64,000 nucleotides of DNA from contig NC_089822.1 in NCBI RefSeq assembly GCF_035046505.1, positions 111,989,307 to 112,053,306 on the forward strand. The letters run 5' to 3'. The translations under genes and the position numbers were made by a program. This document shows, one piece after another, positions 29,701 to 35,039 of this stretch; position 1 is the stretch's first letter; each line of letters begins with the position of its first letter. This DNA is from Tiliqua scincoides. Its lineage: Eukaryota > Chordata > Lepidosauria > Squamata > Scincidae. The notes below the pieces were generated by a model that saw only the letters and a program-made list of their open reading frames with translations, was not told where the DNA came from and did not search any database.

Positions 29701-30469
29701 GAAATTGGCCAGGTGCAGCTTTTTAAGCCCTTCCATGTTGAGCTGCAGCTGCCCAAATTCCCTCTTCTGTACAATAGTTAAAGGTACAGGCATTCCATCC
29801 TCCATTGTCTCTGATCACCCTGGTCACAGCAAAACAGTTTTGTGAAGCCTTCAAGGCTAACAGACGCTGGCCGTTTGGTGGTTGAGAGTTCACTTCGCCA
29901 GGTGCAGGAACCATGGAGAGGACAAGCAGCAGCAGCAGCACCACCCGTTCTTCCCCATCTCCACCCCTAACGCACACTTGTACTTACTGTTTCCAATACA
30001 CATCCCAACTCTCTCTCACACACACACACAGAGCCCATCCCCATCCCCTACTTACTCTGAGAGAAAACATTTATTTCCTACTTTTGGGCCAGAGTGCTGG
30101 TAATGATACCATTCCTCCCCACTCACCAAGCCCTCTCGCTTCAGACCCCCCACTGCCTCCCACACACACACACCACATTCACATTCAGCCCTCCCACACA
30201 CTCACTCCCTCGCACTCACACACACACCCCTCCCACACACTCACATACCCCTTCCTCCCTCAGCCCCTTCCCTTCCCCCTCCCCCGCCGGGTGCCCTCCA
30301 CCACAGCACTCCGGCACACACGGCCTTCCCTTCCCCGGCCGTGCCTGCTCACCTTGACGCGCTCCAGCTGCCGCACCACATGCTCCCTCCTGCTCCCTCG
30401 CCCCGACTCCACCGAGCTCCGCTTCCCTCCCGAGGCACCGCCCCGCTCCGATTTCGAGCTCGGCGCCAT
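2700..30469 (-). CDS. DCAF15: DCAF15, DDB1- and CUL4-associated factor 15 (13 coding exons)
   Basis: Substrate receptor of the CUL4-DDB1 E3 ubiquitin ligase, the factor that aryl sulfonamides redirect to RBM39 in mammals (family knowledge). I read 13 coding exons on the minus strand, 1929 nt in total, giving about 642 residues against roughly 600 in human. All donors and acceptors are GT-AG and every phase joins. Recognisable conserved blocks are the N-terminal [12 protein letters not shown] helix, [51 protein letters not shown], the [18 protein letters not shown] block and the C-terminal ERYTWIVL end. Exon 7 (193 codons) codes for the long low-complexity Ser/Glu-rich linker and explains most of the extra length. 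The start is the ATG at 30469 inside a CpG island, giving MAPSSKSER as in mammals. The span includes about 26 kb of intron rich in transposons. No break was seen, so this looks like an intact gene. Confidence 0.97.
2756..3476. other. DCAF15 intron 12, unique sequence
   Basis: Intron between exons 13 and 12. Short frames on both strands here are chance; I see no repeat or exon in it. Confidence 0.5.
3477..3592 (-). CDS. DCAF15: DCAF15 coding exon 12
   Basis: Reads [20 protein letters not shown] then [19 protein letters not shown]; donor AAAG|GTATCT. Read-through of the donor would give a short false tail, so the true end comes from exon 13. Confidence 0.96.
4544..4648 (-). CDS. DCAF15: DCAF15 coding exon 11
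   Basis: Reads [20 protein letters not shown] then [15 protein letters not shown]. Acceptor CTACAG|A, donor ACTAG|GTAAGG, leaving AG for the Ser codon completed by exon 12. Confidence 0.96.
   Translation of the reverse strand, partial: TKDISHQPQSSMGSEYWRLCHSQCGRPHRSQRAD
4649..6431. other. DCAF15 intron 10 with an old minus-strand LINE/SINE tail
   Basis: Mostly unique sequence. About 5270-5560 reads, on the minus strand, like a retroposon 3' end: a stretch ending in the phrase about an unpaired tail of type aactgctttgtgaact followed by an AT-rich tail near 5330. Family not certain. Confidence 0.35.
6432..6517 (-). CDS. DCAF15: DCAF15 coding exon 10
   Basis: Too short to stand out as an open frame; found from the expected protein. 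It reads [20 protein letters not shown] then SPDEEGQL, acceptor CTCTAG|GTG, donor CTCAG|GTGAGT; the AG left over is finished as Arg by exon 11. It lies just outside the large transposon nest at 7053-10381. Confidence 0.95.
7242..10193 (-). mobile_element. 5'-truncated non-LTR LINE, reverse transcriptase part (clade uncertain)
   Basis: On the minus strand, pieces of a reverse transcriptase are readable: [16 protein letters not shown] near 10170, GVKQGCILA near 9780, then [11 protein letters not shown] and LLLYVDDVA near 8520-8640 (YVDD catalytic motif present), and [16 protein letters not shown] near 8350. The 3' end is CCAATAAAGGTC plus a run of TATG units at 7241-7266. Target duplication aaaaggatatt is perfect (7231-7241 and 10194-10204). 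The frame is broken by several shifts, and the 5' half is missing. It could belong to the I/Vingi or R4 groups; I cannot decide. Confidence 0.8.
8644..9759 (+). mobile_element. CR1 LINE fragment inserted in the other LINE
   Basis: Begins inside the reverse transcriptase ([18 protein letters not shown]) and continues through [48 protein letters not shown] and [10 protein letters not shown] to ITGYKP, then the usual CR1 3' UTR and tail cttatgttcttatg. The catalytic FADD is FADH here, and there are frame shifts near 8730 and 8900-9150, so it is dead. It splits the host LINE exactly between GCILA and PMLFNLF; the shared bases gagc at the junctions may be the target duplication. Confidence 0.93.
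10537..10940 (+). mobile_element. old L2-like LINE fragment
   Basis: Contains a frame reading [17 protein letters not shown], like the LTFKALN.LGP.YL motif of L2 C-termini (compare 17350), followed by an AT-rich 3' part ending near tgtaaatcacattgg. Decayed. Confidence 0.5.
10972..11306 (+). mobile_element. hAT-like MITE (CAGGGGTCTC ends)
   Basis: Ends caggggtctctaaactt and gggtttggagaccccctg are inverted copies. Flanks gtgttgag and gtgttaga agree at 6 of 8 bases. Non-coding. Confidence 0.8.
11991..12119 (-). CDS. DCAF15: DCAF15 coding exon 9
   Basis: Codes [40 protein letters not shown] and ILE, phase 0 at both ends (acceptor GCTAG|GGC, donor GAG|GTAGGA). Nearly identical to the mammalian exon. 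Confidence 0.96.
12740..12842 (+). mobile_element. retroposon 3' end with ATA tail
   Basis: Reads tgtaaaccactttgggaa and gttgaaaaccggtatataaa, followed by repeated AAT units. A similar copy in reverse lies at 27297-27410. Likely an L2-group 3' UTR. Confidence 0.55.
13352..13443 (-). CDS. DCAF15: DCAF15 coding exon 8
   Basis: Reads [20 protein letters not shown] then [11 protein letters not shown]. Acceptor TTTCAG|AG, donor CAG|GTGAGG, phase 0 at its end. Confidence 0.96.
13646..13829. mobile_element. palindromic-ended MITE (GGGCCCAATCCTATCC type)
   Basis: Starts ggcccaatcctattccac and ends agttggataggattgtac, an inverted pair. Further copies at 31703-31885, 41078-41238 and 48545-48735. Confidence 0.7.
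14699..14862. mobile_element. short hAT-like MITE (CAGTRGCATAGCTA ends)
   Basis: Ends cagtagcatagctaag and catagctacgccactg are inverted. Flanks cacccagg (14691-14698) and ctcccagg (14863-14870) agree at 7 of 8 bases. The tips resemble those of the composite elements at 25914 and 41532. Confidence 0.75.
14871..16201. other. DCAF15 intron 7, no recognised feature
   Basis: Unique-looking intron sequence; frames of 60-127 residues here have no family resemblance and overlap no conserved exon. Confidence 0.4.
16202..16780 (-). CDS. DCAF15: DCAF15 coding exon 7 (long linker exon)
   Basis: A 579-nt exon giving residues about 256-449. It opens with [13 protein letters not shown], holds a Ser/Glu/Pro-rich, probably disordered stretch, then the helix [19 protein letters not shown], and ends [20 protein letters not shown]. 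The acceptor is TTTCAG|AT and the donor GATG|GTGAGT. The linker is longer and less conserved than the flanking exons, as usual for this gene. Confidence 0.95.
16890..16950 (+). mobile_element. short retroposon 3' tail
   Basis: Reads cattgtgtgtgcccgttggg then caaaaaggcagggtac and an AATA-rich tail, like the end of an L2-group LINE. Confidence 0.4.
17300..18475 (+). mobile_element. L2-clade LINE 3' end, split by another LINE
   Basis: The left part (to about 17450) reads [20 protein letters not shown]; the right part (from about 18078) reads [16 protein letters not shown], both hallmarks of the L2 C-terminus. It ends with tgtgagtcgccttgggtgcc and an A-rich tail near 18475. The inserted LINE occupies 17451-18077. 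In-frame stops show that it is dead. It lies in DCAF15 intron 6. Confidence 0.85.
17451..18077 (+). mobile_element. LINE C-terminal fragment with CCHC/C2H2-like finger (clade uncertain)
   Basis: An open frame runs from about 17460 to 18049: [56 protein letters not shown] and a Cys-His finger [19 protein letters not shown] with a final RRC. This is the end of a reverse-transcriptase protein of a non-LTR element (RTE-like or L2-like; I cannot settle it). The 3' UTR holds AGTCTTTCGAGACT (18048-18061), a hairpin with TTCG loop, shared with the SINE at 55090. Flanks gcgtcctgag and gcatctgag look like a worn target duplication. Strikingly open for a fragment, which suggests a fairly young insertion. 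Confidence 0.8.
18852..19022 (-). CDS. DCAF15: DCAF15 coding exon 6
   Basis: Reads [20 protein letters not shown] then [20 protein letters not shown] and [17 protein letters not shown]. The FQPAFQ segment is the region that lines the sulfonamide pocket in the human protein and is unchanged here (established for human; inferred for this species). Confidence 0.96.
19493..19629 (-). CDS. DCAF15: DCAF15 coding exon 5
   Basis: Reads [20 protein letters not shown] then [20 protein letters not shown] and MAIAHP, with donor G|GTGAGC. The CPSC pair and the Met-rich [12 protein letters not shown] block match the family. Confidence 0.96.
20384..20849. mobile_element. Tigger-like MITE (TACAGGT ends)
   Basis: Begins tacaggttgagactaatt and ends ggctggacctgta. 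A related copy of the same length and internal order (ctgcaggagagag... then free text on both) is at 62966-63456. The TACAGGTTGAG tip is like the pogo/Tigger group. No coding. Confidence 0.7.
20947..21053 (-). CDS. DCAF15: DCAF15 coding exon 4
   Basis: Starts [20 protein letters not shown] and runs [15 protein letters not shown], ending with AA before GTACGT; the split Asn codon is completed by exon 5. Acceptor CTTCAG. Confidence 0.96.
21425..21815. mobile_element. 3' part of composite hAT-like element
   Basis: Ends ctagtgacaccactg at 21815 and is collinear with the ends of the copies at 25914-27186 and 41532-42922. It includes the embedded relic tcctggacagattgtcattc and agtatgagaactgc, the reversed tip of the CAGTGGTTCTCA family. 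The 5' half is absent. Confidence 0.75.
22773..23240 (+). mobile_element. hAT-like MITE, CAGTGGTTCTCA family, worn copy
   Basis: Starts ccagttctcaaacttttaag, holds the usual gggacccac segment, and ends tacagtctgagaatgctg. More decayed than the copy at 54821. Confidence 0.7.
23381..23659 (+). mobile_element. hAT-like MITE (GTGTCAAAC ends), second copy
   Basis: Ends caggggtgtcaaacat and gagtttgacatccc are inverted. Flanks gctgaaac and gcttaaac agree at 7 of 8 bases. Same family as 1490-1811. Confidence 0.82.
24051..24186 (-). CDS. DCAF15: DCAF15 coding exon 3
   Basis: Codes [20 protein letters not shown] followed by [20 protein letters not shown] and SKLKM. The acceptor is ACTGCAG|GCAC and the donor ATG|GTATGG. 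This is the first blade-like beta-propeller segment of the family, very strongly conserved. Confidence 0.96.
24326..24423 (-). CDS. DCAF15: DCAF15 coding exon 2
   Basis: Reads [19 protein letters not shown] then [14 protein letters not shown], after acceptor TTGCAG and before donor GG|GTAAGT. It is short and has no ATG of its own. Compared with the mammalian DEDFLYAG, this copy has DEHFLCAG, a local difference at the exon end. It lies only 139 bases from exon 3. Confidence 0.94.
24690..24897 (+). mobile_element. L2 LINE 3' end
   Basis: AT-rich 3' UTR ending tgtaagccgtcttgagtgcc, then a ggtgggatataaattc tail, matching the end of the L2 at 18475. Lies in DCAF15 intron 1. Confidence 0.7.
24898..25774. 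other. DCAF15 intron 1, unique-looking stretch
   Basis: I see no repeat, RNA gene or exon in it. Confidence 0.4.
25775..27296 (+). mobile_element. hAT-like element (CAGTGGTTCTCA family) with a composite element inside
   Basis: The left tip cagtggttctcacac starts at 25775. The element is interrupted at 25914-27186 and resumes at 27187; the segment cccaggagtaagtcccattg through cccaaatgcag matches the copy at 7053. Its right tip is missing, lost where a reversed retroposon tail begins at 27297. Confidence 0.75.
25914..27186 (+). mobile_element. full-length composite hAT-like element, 1.27 kb
   Basis: Ends cagtgacgctgctagg and cctagtgatgccactg are inverted. A perfect 8-base duplication attctacc lies at 25906-25913 and 27187-27194. 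Inside are an imperfect tandem repeat of about 190 bases (about 26110-26470, with the repeated phrase on tactcrtgagtar), a palindromic repeat relic at 26527-26615 and a reversed tip of the CAGTGGTTCTCA family at about 26838-26900. The same relics sit at the same places in the copy at 41532. No transposase frame is seen. Confidence 0.85.
27297..27410 (-). mobile_element. retroposon 3' tail, reversed
   Basis: Runs of ttg, aat and atc units followed by tttttaacaaaaagttccca and agcagtttacag, the reverse of the tail at 12740-12842. Confidence 0.6.
27650..27742. repeat. palindromic repeat (CAGCCCAATCCTATGC family)
   Basis: Starts cccaatcctatgaatg, has tactcagaagtaagtccc and its mirror gggacttactcccaggaa, and ends agattgggctg. 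Confidence 0.75.
27740..28221. mobile_element. larger inverted-ended MITE
   Basis: Starts acagcccaatgctgag and ends ccttaggattgggccc. Same architecture as 37548-38077: about 500 bases, GC-rich inside, with tatggcat and cgccgaaaatggctgc motifs. Confidence 0.6.
28644..29280 (-). mobile_element. possible LTR fossil
   Basis: A 637-base stretch with TGTG...CACA ends and a marked strand bias, next to a purine-rich tract (gaggagggagc on the minus strand at 29281 onward) that resembles the site before a 3' LTR. No 5-base duplication is seen at its ends, so an internal remnant may follow to the right. Family not determined; appears old and broken. Confidence 0.3.
29639..29822. mobile_element. nearly perfect palindromic hAT-like MITE, 184 bp
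   Basis: Left arm cagagtggccagataca and right arm tctctgatcaccctg extend as inverted repeats of about 68 bases each with about 50 bases between. A perfect 8-base duplication gtcacagc lies at 29631-29638 and 29823-29830. Little arm divergence suggests a fairly young insertion. Lies in DCAF15 intron 1. Confidence 0.88.
29995..30260. repeat. CA/CCT-rich simple sequence
   Basis: Many short runs of CACACA and CTCACA between the intron-1 start and exon 1. The long open frames across it on both strands are products of composition. Confidence 0.7.
30353..30469 (-). CDS. DCAF15: DCAF15 coding exon 1
   Basis: Codes for residues 1-39, starting MAPSSKSER and ending LERVK, then donor AAG|GTGAGC; phase 0. 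It lies in the CpG island. The Gly/Ser/Arg-rich start followed by a basic helix matches the family N-terminus, which contacts DDB1 in the known complex. Confidence 0.95.
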
Positions 30470-30894
30470 TTTCCTCGACCTCCTTCGCCGCCACGGCCCC
30501 CCCTCCTACAACAGCTCGCGACGCAGCTCTCCCACCCTCGTTCCGCTCATTGGTCGCATTTCGCACGTGAGCAAGTGCCCATTGGACCTTGCTCTGAACG
30601 GTAGCACTTTTCTCAGTCGTCATTGGCAGGGGGAGACGTCAATCACAGACGAAGCGCTCCCTCCCGGGGAAGAGAGCGAAAGCAAGAGCAACACCACAGT
30701 TCAATTCCGCACCCGCGCATGTCAGATTGCTCGCTGGCTTGTGATTGGTGGGATCGCCTTTCAATTTCTAAACAGCTCGTTTGCCATTGGCGGAGAACGA
30801 GGTGCACGCTAAGCCCCGCCTCACCGGGTTCTAGTCCCACCCGGCACTCTGCGCGAGGAAAGTCTCAGCTAAAGCAGGGGACGGTAGTGCGCCT

Positions 30895-30908
30895 GTTGCC
30901 GTGGCAAC
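30895..30908. promoter_or_regulatory. palindromic RFX X-box
   Basis: GTTGCCGTGGCAAC, a perfect inverted repeat matching the RFX dimer site (GTTGCC-NN-GGCAAC), about 430 bases upstream of the DCAF15 start codon inside the CpG island. Confidence 0.7.
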
Positions 30909-31014
30909 GAGGATACGTTCTGTCTGTTCTGTCAGCTTAGCGCGCGCTGCAAGACCGAACTTGGCTGTAGCGTCCTATGGTGGCAGGCTTTGCCGGCGGC
31001 TGCAAATGGACTGT

Positions 31015-31107
31015 GAGCCCAAGCCTATGCGTGTCTACTCGGAAGTAAGCCCCATTACAGTCAATCGGGCTTACTCCCAGATAAATGTGGATAGGATTGG
31101 GCTGAGT
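31015..31107. repeat. palindromic repeat
   Basis: gagcccaagcctatgcgtg with tactcggaagtaagcccc, mirror gggcttactccc, end ggattgggctg; the first of five inverted-repeat elements beside the DCAF15 promoter. Confidence 0.7.
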
Positions 31108-31285
31108 GTTTATAAGTCACTTTGTGCTGGTTTGAGAATGGAAAGGCTGGGTGGGAAAATACTCACACCAGAACACCAAGCCCTGCAGTGCTAGTTTTCT
31201 ACTTGCAGGGAGTTGTGTTGTTTTTTTTTAAATGTAGGAGAGAATTCAAAAACATGATCCTCTCACCTGCTGTCTGAAGTTATAT

Positions 31286-31378
31286 AGGCTGCAGTCCTAT
31301 CCACCCTTTCCTGAAAGTAAGCCCCACTGAACACAATAGGACTTACTTCTGAGTAGACATGCATTGGCTTGTGCCCAT
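31286..31378. repeat. palindromic repeat
   Basis: aggctgcagtcctatccacc start, aagtaagccccactga, mirror aggacttacttctgagtag, end near catgcattggcttgtgccc. Confidence 0.7.
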
Positions 31379-31387
31379 AGTCTAGTC

Positions 31388-31698
31388 CAGTGTTTCTCAA
31401 CCAGTGGTACTTGAGGTGGTGTCTGATGGTACTCTTAGGACCCTTGGACACCTGCCACCCAGCATTGAGACCAAGAGCATGACACAACAAACAGCAGGAG
31501 GAGGCTCGGTGGGCAGAGCTCCAAAGCATGCTTTTCCATGCTTGAAAAATCCTTCCGGTCCACTCTGAGCCTCTTACAGGTGTTTGTCACATCTGGCCAC
31601 ATCTGGCGATGATGTCATCACCAGTTACTCCTGGTGGTACTTCAGATAGGTGGACTGTGCGAAGTGGTACTGTGGAGGACAACCATTGAGAAACACTG
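31388..31698. mobile_element. hAT-like MITE (CAGTGTTTCTCAACC ends)
   Basis: Ends cagtgtttctcaaccagtgg and accattgagaaacactg are inverted. Flanks gtctagtc and gtttaggg agree at 5 of 8. Internal ggtacttgaggtggtg and gatgtcatcacc. Confidence 0.75.
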
Positions 31699-31702
31699 GT
31701 TT

Positions 31703-31885
31703 AGGGCCCAATCCTATCCAACTTTCCAGCACCTGTGAGGCCACAATGCAGCCCTAGGGTAAGGGAACAAATGTTCCCATACCTTGTGGAGGCCTCTGTG
31801 ACTACCTCCCCAGCACAAGATGCAGTACACGCCCCATTGGCACAGCTGTACCAGCACTGGAAAATTGGATAGAATTTGGCCCCTA
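31703..31885. mobile_element. palindromic-ended MITE (GGGCCCAATCC type)
   Basis: Starts agggcccaatcctatccaac and ends ggaaaattggatagaatttg; begins within a few bases of the previous element. Confidence 0.72.
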
Positions 31886-31898
31886 GTCAAATTAGACC

Positions 31899-31991
31899 TT
31901 ACAGCCCAATCCTATCCACACTTTCCTGGGAGTAAGCCCCATTGACTCCAATTGACTACTTCTGAGTAGACATGCATAGGATTGGGCTGCC
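31899..31991. repeat. palindromic repeat
   Basis: Starts acagcccaatcctatccac and ends catgcataggattgggctg; well preserved. Confidence 0.78.
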
Positions 31992-32652
31992 ACTCTGCCG
32001 TCCGTGATCACCAGAACACAAGTGTGGTGTCCAAGGCTTTGAAGCACTGCAGAAAATGTCATAGTTATCTTTATCTTTTATTTCTGCCTAGGCTTCTGCC
32101 TCCTATGCTTGTATGACCTGCAGAAGTACAGACGGCTAAACGTTTCTTAGCATGGAGATGCAGTGGAAGGAAGAGAAACTGGTTGAAAATTCTTGCCTGT
32201 TGAATCACAGCAGCTCTTTGGGGAGCAGTGGGGAAAGTGACAGCTCCAGCCATAATCTCTGCAGTTTGGTATAGCCAGTGCATTATTCTTCAACAGGTTG
32301 ATAGGCTCAGCTAAATTGCACCCAACGTAAAGTGGCAACCAATACTCTATGTTTGCAGAATGTAAGTTGTATTTACTAGAAACTTGGGTCTGACATTCAA
32401 AAGCTGATTGAAGTTTACAAAAATTGTTTAAGAACTGTACTTCCACAACAGTTTGTGATGATTTGTGTTAGGCAAAAAAAAAATCCTGAGGCTTTCCTCT
32501 GCTTTTCTGCCTGGAAAATGAAGACATTGGATGGAACTGGTGAGATGTCAAGAGATGCCATTGGGTTTGACATTGATTTGCTACAGTCCTGGGAATGGTC
32601 AGAGAGCTCAGGACTTGACTGCAGCCATCTCAGTTGTAGGACCTGCTGAGTA

Positions 32653-32745
32653 ACAGCCCAATCCTATTCACACTTTCCTGGGAGTAAGCCCCATTGAATC
32701 TAGTAGGACTTACTTCTGAGTAGACATGCATAGGATTGGGCTGCC
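32653..32745. repeat. palindromic repeat, well-preserved copy
   Basis: acagcccaatcctattcac with ggagtaagccccattgaa, mirror aggacttacttctgagta, end catgcataggattgggctg. Confidence 0.8.
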
Positions 32746-33622
32746 AGGCATTTGTTGTCTCCCCAAACTAGAGTATGGGGTTTGGTCACCTGTCCAAAAG
32801 CAAGGAAACTGATGGCACTTCTAGATTTAGTAGCACTGAATATTCATTTTTCCACTTGTAGTCACTGGAGAATTGCTGTATTTCTTCCATACTGTAATTG
32901 TTTTGGGGACACTTACATTGTGCCATATTCTGTCCGCACTAGAGAGTGGTGCATAGCAAAAAATCACTGGGATACATTTGGGTGACCCTCCTTTTACCAC
33001 AGCCACGTGTGATCATTGTGTTGTTCTCAAAAAAGTCACTGATTTTTTGCATGAATAAATGTGGCAGTTTAACCACAGGGAAAAATACAAGTAAACAATG
33101 GATGGATGATTACTTCAGCTGAACTCCCTGTGAAGAACAAGTAAAGAAGGTTTGACCATCCCAGACTAAACAGCCCATCTGGATTCTTGGTTTTGGTTGC
33201 ATCTGCAAGTAGAGTGAAGTAAAGTATATGTAGTGTGTGCTGCTGTGGTTTATGTAGCGTGAAGCATCGATACATTTCTTGTTCCCACTGCCAGTCCCCT
33301 TTCCCCACCCAAGAACTATTAACAGGGAACTTTCTCACCCCTCCATTTTGCTAGTTTAGATTTATGTGTTATGGTAAGAGTTTTGTGTGCATCATAATAT
33401 GCTTGGGAAAGGGGGTTTTACAACAGTGGCCAGAAACAAAATTCTTACTGTAACACTAACACACAAATCTAAACTGGGAAAGGGATTACCAGGGGCAGTG
33501 GCCTCATTTTTGTTCTTGTCTGCCATTGCAAATCCCCTTCCTTAAATGTAGGTTTCTTTCAAATGTATGAGGGGGACATCCACAGCACAGGATTCAGTCC
33601 CATCTGTGCTTTGCCTTGCTTT
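32746..33622. other. intergenic, no feature seen
   Basis: Unique-looking sequence between repeats; no exon or RNA gene recognised. Confidence 0.4.
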
Positions 33623-33627
33623 ATACT

Positions 33628-34582
33628 TGTCGTAAACATAGGGGGTTTGGGGTGCTCAGGGTTCTTGGTTTTTGAACCCTAAAGCCCTCCAGGCTCCTCT
33701 GCTCAGTAGTACTGCCACCACCCTGTATGTGCCAGTGCCTCAGTCCAGGGACACTGAGACCCTCTAGGCTTAATTCTATCCCTTGCAGGCACTGAGCTCT
33801 TTCTCCAATTAAAGCCTCAGTCCTCAAGTTACTAGACCTCAATGAGCACTTGGTAGCTTGCTGAACGGCTAGGCAGGATTCTGAACCTTTGTCCCCAACA
33901 GACAATGAAACCACTTAGTAAAAGATATTTTAATTTATTAAGTACGTAAGGTTACACACTCTACTATAAGGCAGCAAATGCTAGAGGCATAAACATCTTG
34001 GAAACATATCAGCAATAAAATAATAAAGCTAGCTGGCTATCTCTATTAATCCCTGTCTCTCACCTGGGTCAGTTACTCTTGTAGATCTCTTAGCTCCAGG
34101 GCTACCTATGAGGCCAGGTGCCCATGAAGGACAATGGAGCTCACAAGCATGCAGGATGTTGCACCCAAAACTCTGTCCAAGAAAGAACACTCACACCCCT
34201 TGGGCACCCATTATGCTAATAGTGAGGTGACTTCATACTATTTAGACTGTCCAATGAGAACCCTTGAGGAACTGAACCTTCTGGAAGTTGGCCTGGTTGC
34301 TAACCTCTCATAGTTCTTACCCCTCCCAACTGGAGATCCACAGCTGCACTCAATCACCCTTGATAAGGCGCCTCTCTGTCTGCTAAGGTGCTAAACATTC
34401 CAATTGGTTGTAATTCTTGTTATTTGTCCTTCCTGCCTAGCAAAGGAGAGACAACAAATCCTTTTGTTTATTTACTCACATTCCTGCAGCTGGGAACTGC
34501 TAGCAACTTCTCAGTTACACCATCCCAGTTTGGTTCAGGCTTCTACTGCCAGCCTAGGCCTAACATGCACTTATTCATGACA
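33628..34582. mobile_element. solo LTR fossil, 955 bp
   Basis: Ends TGTCG and TGACA (TG...CA form) with short flanking repeats atact (33623-33627) and gtact (34583-34587), 4 of 5 bases equal. No internal retroviral genes adjoin. AATAAA motifs occur on both strands, so orientation is open. It is an endogenous retrovirus or Gypsy-type LTR; moderately old, judging from the altered flank. Confidence 0.6.
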
Positions 34583-34974
34583 GTACTGCACTTATTCATG
34601 ACGTGTCCCTAGTCTTGCAGGAGAGAGGGAGAAAGGCCCTGTTTTTAGAGTTTTTTTTAGCACTCAGTCTGTCAGATGCTACTGTTGGCAATTTGGCATA
34701 GTTTCGGATGACAAGCAGGAGCCTAACTGTGCCTCTGGGCTCAGAACAGCACTGCAAAAGCTGGCAAACAGGATAGGGAGGAGATGAGAAGAGCAAGAAC
34801 AAAAAATGATCAAAACAAGTGTTTATATCTTCATCAGTTAAGCCAGGAAGGAAGTTATAAAAAGGGCTTTCAAGCCAGCTAGTCAGAACATTGTCCTTTA
34901 TCTGCCAAGTTCCTGCATAATCTTCCTGCATAAGATTTCTGTGTTTCTCCAACTTGTCTAAAAGTTTAAAGTTT

Positions 34975-35035
34975 AAAAATTATTATTATTACAAATAATT
35001 ATATACTGCTTTTCAGCAGAAAAGATGCTCACAAA
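34975..35035 (-). mobile_element. short retroposon tail, reversed
   Basis: ATT repeats then atatactgcttttcagcag, the reverse of LINE tails such as 12740. Confidence 0.4.
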
Positions 35036-35039
35036 TCTG

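Larger units (their letters stand above)
30250..30960 (-). promoter_or_regulatory. DCAF15: CpG-island promoter of DCAF15
   Basis: CpG- and GC-rich, spanning exon 1 and about 490 bases upstream. It holds five CCAAT boxes on the gene strand (ATTGG on plus at 30549, 30581, 30622, 30744 and 30786) and a palindromic X-box at 30895-30908. There is no clear TATA box. It is typical of a housekeeping promoter. A divergent transcript on the plus strand cannot be excluded. Confidence 0.75.

Noticed and set aside
29913-30812. 299-residue open frame on the plus strand across the DCAF15 promoter
   Set aside because: It crosses the CA-rich intron start and antisense DCAF15 exon 1. The translated text is low-complexity Pro/Thr/His with no domain.
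30895-31200. Divergent plus-strand gene from the DCAF15 CpG island
   Set aside because: A 97-residue frame starts near 30901 but runs into a palindromic repeat; no exon with family similarity follows on the plus strand before PODNL1.
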